In this document: positions 60,130 through 64,000 of the stretch, one piece after another
Layout of the letters: the number at the start of each line of letters is the position of its first letter
Numbering within the stretch: the first letter of the stretch is position 1
Assembly (NCBI RefSeq): GCF_026163565.1
Contig: NZ_JAPDKN010000034.1
Span: forward strand, 26,942-90,941
DNA from: Chryseobacterium sp. YIM B08800
Lineage (GTDB): Bacteria > Bacteroidota > Bacteroidia > Flavobacteriales > Weeksellaceae
Length of the DNA stretch: 64,000 nucleotides
Direction of reading: 5' to 3'
Translations under genes and position numbers: made by a program
Notes under the pieces: model-generated
Databases searched by the model: none
The model's input: only the letters and a program-made list of their open reading frames with translations
What the model was told of the DNA's origin: nothing

Positions 60130-60693
60130 TTAAAGTGAAAGAATAATTGGTAAGATTACATTTGCCATAAAAAAACCTCCAATCATAAAGCAAATTGTAG
60201 CGACCAAAGAAGGCCATTGAAGATTAGAAAGTCCCATAATGGAGTGTCCGCTTGTACAACCTCCCGCATATCGGGTTCCGAAACCTACCAAAAACCCGCC
60301 GACAACAATCATGATAAAACCTTTTAATGATAATAAAGCTTCAAAATTCATCAATTGTATGGGTACAAGATTGCTGTAATCTGTAATTCCGTAGGTTGCC
60401 AATTCTGCTTTTAGATTTGGATTTACTACAATATCTCCAGGATTTATCAAAAAATTTGCAGTGATTATTCCACCAAAAAAAATTCCTAAAACGAAAAATA
60501 AATTCCACGATTCTTTTTTCCAGTCATATTTAAAGAAATTGACATTGGCTGGAATACAGGCTGCACAAATATGTCTTAAAGACGAACTGATTCCGAAAGA
60601 TTTGTTCCCTAAAATCAATAGTGCAGGAACGGTAAGACCAATGAGCGGGCCTGCAATATACCAAGGCCAAGGCTCTTTTATAATTTCTAACAT
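60130..60693 (-). CDS. YeeE/YedE-family sulfur transporter, N-terminal-type half
   Basis: A 187-residue membrane protein with four to five helices. The first pore cysteine C146 is in [24 protein letters not shown] (43-46) adds a second cysteine pair that may relay sulfur. It pairs with the following YeeE half. It starts 8 nt after the methyltransferase stop. Confidence 0.88.
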   Translation of the reverse strand: MLEIIKEPWPWYIAGPLIGLTVPALLILGNKSFGISSSLRHICAACIPANVNFFKYDWKKESWNLFFVLGIFFGGIITANFLINPGDIVVNPNLKAELATYGITDYSNLVPIQLMNFEALLSLKGFIMIVVGGFLVGFGTRYAGGCTSGHSIMGLSNLQWPSLVATICFMIGGFFMANVILPIILSL

Positions 60694-60701
60694 TTTTTTA
60701 T

Positions 60702-61325
60702 TTATTTCTTTTTAAACTGACAGAAAATAAAATTCTGAACAGTACCAAATGGAGTAACATGGTCTTCTGTAAAAGATTTTACAAGCTCAAAATCTTTTGA
60801 GAATATGTTTTTCAGACCTTCTTCATTATATTGTGAAATTGGCAAACCGCTGCATTTTTGTGGACCATTTACAGAAAATGTTCCTATAATCAAAGTATCG
60901 GAAACTGCGCTTCTTACAATCTCAACATATTTTTTAATTTCTTCTTCTGTTGTCAGAAAATGAAAAGCTGCTCTGTCGTGCCATACATCATATTTTGTAT
61001 TAGTTTTAAATTCTGTGACGTCGGTTACAAGCCAATCTACATTTTCAGCCTGAGTCTCTAATCTTGTTTTTGCTTTTTCTAATGCTTTTGCAGAAATATC
61101 CAAAACGGAAATATTTGTAAATCCTTTTTCAAGTAAAAAATCTACCAGATTACTGTCTCCGCCACCAATATCTATTATTTTTGAAGATTTGTCTTTTGAA
61201 ACTTCTTCAATAAGATTCAAAGAGGTTTGGGGAATTTTTTGTGTCCAGCTTACCTCATTTGGATTCTTTGTTTCGTATACATTCTCCCAATGTTCTTTAC
61301 AATTATTTTTTTCAAAATTTATCAT
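60702..61325 (-). CDS. Class I SAM-dependent methyltransferase
   Basis: A 207-residue enzyme with [20 protein letters not shown], the SAM motif [19 protein letters not shown] (about 51-69), [14 protein letters not shown] and [19 protein letters not shown]. The sequence resembles the thiopurine- or tellurite-type methyltransferases. In a persulfide cluster it may methylate a thiol or hydrogen sulfide; that is inferred from its neighbours. Confidence 0.85.
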   Translation of the reverse strand: MINFEKNNCKEHWENVYETKNPNEVSWTQKIPQTSLNLIEEVSKDKSSKIIDIGGGDSNLVDFLLEKGFTNISVLDISAKALEKAKTRLETQAENVDWLVTDVTEFKTNTKYDVWHDRAAFHFLTTEEEIKKYVEIVRSAVSDTLIIGTFSVNGPQKCSGLPISQYNEEGLKNIFSKDFELVKSFTEDHVTPFGTVQNFIFCQFKKK

Positions 61326-61364
61326 TATTTCGTATTGTTTTTAAGAATAATATTTACCTATGTT

Positions 61365-62786
61365 TTACTCAATATAAGGAAAAACCTTAGTTTGACATAC
61401 AAAATTAGTTTTAGAAACTTCCGTTTTTGCAATGGCTGCAAAACCGCCTTCAATTTCAGTAAAATTTCGGTATCCTCTTGCTTGCAAAATACTTGCAGCC
61501 ATCATACTGCGATAACCACCTGCACAATGTAGATAAAAATGCTCTTCAGAATTTAATTTGTTAATCCAGTCATTAATATATGCTAAGGGCTTGTTGAAGG
61601 CTTCTTCAACGTGTTCCGACTGATATTCGCTTTCCTTTCTTACATCAATAATTTTAGCATTACTATTTTTGATTTCCGTTTCAAATTGCGAGGCAGAAAT
61701 TCGATGAACAGTGTCTATTTCTTTGTTATTTTCCTTCCAGGTTTGAAAACCACCTTTTAAGAATCCCAATACATTATCAAAACCTACTCTGCTCAATCTT
61801 TTTAGCGTTTCTTCCTCTTTATCTTCTTCCGTCACTAATAAAATTGGTTGTTTTACATCAACAATCAAAGCGCCTACCCAAGGTGCAAAATCGCCATTTA
61901 AACCAATATTTATCGACTGTGGAACGAAGCCTTCTGCAAAGATGCCATTATTTCTGCTATCAAGAATAAGCGCTCCAGAATGTTCTGCTATTTCCTCAAA
62001 TTCTTTGGGTGAAAGAGCTTTTAACCCTTTAGACAAAACCTCATCATAGCTTTCATAGCCTTTTTTATTCAACGCTACATTCATTCCAAAATATGCAGGA
62101 GGTGGAAGAAGCCCGTCTGTAACCGCTTTTATAAAACTTTCTTTATCTTTTTGATTTAAAGCATAATTTGTTTTTTTCTGATTGCCTAACGTATCTTCGG
62201 TTTCTTTCTGCATATTTTTTCCACATGCAGAACCTGCACCATGAGCCGGATACACCACAATATCATCATCTAAAGGAAGAATTTTTTGATATAAACTTTC
62301 ATAAAGAAATCCAGCCAAGTCTTCCTTGGTCATATTTTCAGCTTTCTGAGCCAAATCGGGACGACCAACATCTCCTAAAAACAAGGTATCACCACTAAAT
62401 AAAGCTTTTTCTTTTCCTTTTTCATCAATTAATAAAAAACAAGAACTTTCCATTGTATGTCCCGGAGTGTGAAGTACTCTAATTTTTATTTTACCAATTT
62501 CAAAAATCTGATTGTCTTCAGCGATAATCGCTTCGAATTCAGGCTGTGCAGTGGGTCCGTAAACAATGGGAGCATTAGTTTTTTTGCTTAAATCGACATG
62601 ACCGCTCACAAAATCTGCATGGAAATGGGTTTCAAAAATGTATTTCAGTTTTACATTATCTTTTTGCAACCTTTCAAGGTAAGGTTGAGTTTCTCTTAAA
62701 GGGTCAATAATTGCTGCTTCCCCATCAGAAACGATGTAATAAGCACCCTGAGCCAGACATCCTGTATATATTTGTTCTATTTTCAT
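61365..62786 (-). CDS. Persulfide dioxygenase-like MBL protein with two rhodanese domains
   Basis: A 473-residue cytoplasmic protein. The metallo-beta-lactamase domain (1-240) has the ETHE1-like iron site THFHADFVSGH (53-63), HTPGHTMESSCFLL and FSGDTLFLGDVGRPD. Two rhodanese domains follow. The first (about 260-355, ALILDSRNNGIFAEGFVPQS) lacks a cysteine at its active loop and is probably structural. The second has the active C421 in HCAGGYRSMMAASILQ. It would oxidise glutathione or protein persulfide to sulfite. It lies below a Crp-type site and a weak -7 element. Confidence 0.93.
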   Translation of the reverse strand: MKIEQIYTGCLAQGAYYIVSDGEAAIIDPLRETQPYLERLQKDNVKLKYIFETHFHADFVSGHVDLSKKTNAPIVYGPTAQPEFEAIIAEDNQIFEIGKIKIRVLHTPGHTMESSCFLLIDEKGKEKALFSGDTLFLGDVGRPDLAQKAENMTKEDLAGFLYESLYQKILPLDDDIVVYPAHGAGSACGKNMQKETEDTLGNQKKTNYALNQKDKESFIKAVTDGLLPPPAYFGMNVALNKKGYESYDEVLSKGLKALSPKEFEEIAEHSGALILDSRNNGIFAEGFVPQSINIGLNGDFAPWVGALIVDVKQPILLVTEEDKEEETLKRLSRVGFDNVLGFLKGGFQTWKENNKEIDTVHRISASQFETEIKNSNAKIIDVRKESEYQSEHVEEAFNKPLAYINDWINKLNSEEHFYLHCAGGYRSMMAASILQARGYRNFTEIEGGFAAIAKTEVSKTNFVCQTKVFPYIE

Positions 62787-62870
62787 CTGTTAATTATTTA
62801 ATTTTGTTTAAAATTTTCAGATTTCGATTTTCAGAAATTAGAAAAGCTTTAAAAAATATTTTTGTTACTG

Positions 62871-62919
62871 CAAAATTCCGGAAATGTTTTCCCACCCACA
62901 GTCACTTTTGTTACATAAG
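62871..62919 (-). promoter_or_regulatory. Crp-type site and weak -7 element before the MBL-rhodanese gene
   Basis: On the plus strand CAGTCACTTTTGTTACATAA starts at 62899; 20 bases separate it from the degenerate -7 element GAATTTTG (complement of 62871-62878). The same layout stands before the TauE gene at 63736-63784. The word GTAAC-N4-GTNAC fits a Crp/Fnr-type activator site. Confidence 0.55.
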
Positions 62920-62923
62920 GATT

Positions 62924-63718
62924 TTACAAAACCATTTCTTTCAAAATAATATACACTCCCATCACCAAGATAAACCATCCAAATGCGGGTTTCAGTTTTT
63001 CACCATTAATTTTTTTTGATAATTGGGTTCCTATCAGAATTCCCACAATAGCTATTAATGATAGAATTCCTAAAAAAGACCAATCAGTTTTTAGAGAATC
63101 TAATGAAGAGAAAAAACCAATCAAAGAATTGAAAGATATGATAACCAAAGAAGTTCCGACAGCAATTTTCATGGGCATTTTAAGAAAATTGACAAGCGCA
63201 GGAATAATGATAAAACCACCGCTTGCTCCTACCAATCCGGTTAAAAATCCTACAGCAGAACCTTGTCTCGCCGCTAAAAAAGTATTATTTCTTTCTGAAT
63301 TTGTGTTTTTAATCTCTGACATTTTATTTTTCCTAATCATTTTATATGAAGCAATAATCATTAAACCCGCAAAAATTAAGAGTAAAAAAATATTTTTAGT
63401 CAATATAAAATCTCCAATCCTAAAAATAGAATCCGGAATTAAGGGCAACAAAAAAGAGCGGGTAAAAAAAATAGAGAATACTGACGGAATACCAAATATC
63501 AAAGCTGTTCTCAAATCGACCAAACCGTTTTTTAAATAAGACAGAGAGCCTATTAAACTGCTTATTCCGACTACAAAAAGCGAATATTCTGTCGCCAAGA
63601 AAGCATCGACTCCAAAAAGATAGACCAAAACAGGCACAGTAAAAATACTACCGCCACCGCCTATTAAACCTAAAGAAACACCAATTAAAACTGCTGCAAC
63701 ATATCCAAAAATTTCCAT
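62924..63718 (-). CDS. TauE/SafE-family sulfur anion exporter
   Basis: A 264-residue inner-membrane protein with seven to eight helices and the two TauE motifs: ALIGVSLGLIGGGGSIFTVP-type loop at the start (IGVSLGLIGGGGSIFTVPVL) and VGFLTGLVGASGGFIIIPAL in the second half. In MBL-rhodanese clusters it exports the sulfite formed by persulfide dioxygenase. It is the first gene of the leftward cluster, with a Crp-type site upstream. It differs from the TauE protein of the sulfate operon at 18083. Confidence 0.9.
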   Translation of the reverse strand: MEIFGYVAAVLIGVSLGLIGGGGSIFTVPVLVYLFGVDAFLATEYSLFVVGISSLIGSLSYLKNGLVDLRTALIFGIPSVFSIFFTRSFLLPLIPDSIFRIGDFILTKNIFLLLIFAGLMIIASYKMIRKNKMSEIKNTNSERNNTFLAARQGSAVGFLTGLVGASGGFIIIPALVNFLKMPMKIAVGTSLVIISFNSLIGFFSSLDSLKTDWSFLGILSLIAIVGILIGTQLSKKINGEKLKPAFGWFILVMGVYIILKEMVL

Positions 63719-63735
63719 TTCTCAACTTTATAATA

Positions 63736-63784
63736 CAAAATTGAGAATATAGAGAAACCTGCACAGTTACTTTTGTTACATAAG
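63736..63784 (-). promoter_or_regulatory. Crp-type site and weak -7 element before the TauE gene
   Basis: CAGTTACTTTTGTTACATAA starts at 63764 (plus strand); exactly 20 bases separate it from CAATTTTG (complement of 63736-63743), which is one base off TAnnTTTG. The spacing equals that of the 62871-62919 copy. Confidence 0.6.
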
Positions 63785-63792
63785 AAGAGTCC

Positions 63793-63900
63793 GTCTCACA
63801 ACTAGTGAAAACGGGCTTTTTTTATGATTTTTCTCGACCTCCTGTCGGAGAATGATTTTCATACAGTCGATTCTGAACCCACATCAATGAGTTGTGAGAC
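63793..63900. repeat. Inverted repeat GTCTCACAACT / AGTTGTGAGAC
   Basis: Perfect 11-base arms at 63793-63803 and 63890-63900 around about 86 bases, with no coding frame. A mobile-palindrome-type element between TauE and the edge gene. Confidence 0.85.
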
Positions 63901-63941
63901 TAACTCATTTTTTTAAGAATTTAATATACAATTCAAAGAAT

Positions 63942-64000
63942 CTACAAAAGGGTGATTTTATTTCTTCCTAATTTCAATTTACCGGTATCTTCAAGCTGTT
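63942..64000 (-). CDS. C-terminal fragment, possibly a Crp/Fnr-family regulator
   Basis: Only 18 codons and the stop are in the window: QLEDTGKLKLGRNKITLL. The pattern LEDxGxxKLGRxKI is like the wing and last strand of Crp/Fnr HTH domains in Bacteroidota. The two Crp-type sites next to it support the idea. It cannot be confirmed from so short a tail. Confidence 0.4.
   Translation of the reverse strand, partial: QLEDTGKLKLGRNKITLL

Overview
The window is AT-rich, tightly packed DNA from a Flavobacteriia bacterium, most likely Chryseobacterium or a close relative in the Weeksellaceae. Supporting signs are type IX secretion (T9SS) C-terminal sorting tails, the gliding ABC proteins GldF and GldG, Bacteroidota-type -7 promoter elements (TAnnTTTG), almost no Shine-Dalgarno sites, and many intergenic palindromes. 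I see no tRNA, rRNA, CRISPR array, prophage or complete insertion sequence.

Layout. 1-6.1 kb: 5' end of pheT, two exported proteins of unknown role, a lactonase, an exported peptide-deformylase-like protein, and a decayed copy of that gene's tail. 6.2-17.4 kb: a heme-acquisition locus. It holds a TonB-dependent receptor, a HmuY lipoprotein, an ABC importer (HmuT/U/V), a methyltransferase, a HemS/HmuS heme-handling protein and ChaN; next to them are two T9SS-exported proteins, one a second HmuY. Three promoters here share a Fur-box-like motif. 17.6-22.5 kb: a monooxygenase, then sulfate assimilation (Rrf2 regulator, cysH, cysD, cysN, TauE-like exporter). 22.6-27.8 kb: small accessory genes (DUF4268, zinc ribbon, DUF2314-ankyrin, YwqG) and an ABC export pair. 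28.2-32 kb: a YceI lipoprotein and a lone 916-residue protein joining an HD domain to an Hsp90-type ATPase domain, the best candidate for an undescribed defence or conflict system. 32-47.6 kb: mostly core genes (gldG, gldF, hemJ, kbl, a JmjC-like protein, an M1 peptidase, dacB, priA, an AEC transporter). 48-53.9 kb: lptB with an extra C-terminal domain, a RusA-like protein, an ABC exporter overlapping a degenerate LytM-like gene, a WYL regulator, and dinB with a duplicated tail. 54.1-59.5 kb: beta-mannosidase, GxxExxY protein, CutC, a lipoprotein, and a glycosylasparaginase. 59.6-64 kb: a persulfide/thiosulfate cluster (two YeeE halves, methyltransferase, MBL-rhodanese, TauE) and probably the last codons of a Crp/Fnr regulator.

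How the parts may work together. The heme locus would capture heme outside the cell (HmuY proteins), move it across the outer membrane (TonB receptor) and inner membrane (HmuTUV), then bind or degrade it (HmuS). The sulfate genes make sulfite for cysteine synthesis, and the terminal cluster imports and oxidises sulfane sulfur. Two regulatory links came from reading the promoters. A CTAC-N7-GTAG site lies both at the cysH promoter and at a distant JmjC-like gene. A Crp-type site sits at the same distance from a weak -7 element before both transcription starts of the persulfide cluster.

All functions rest on motif recognition by eye; no database search was run.
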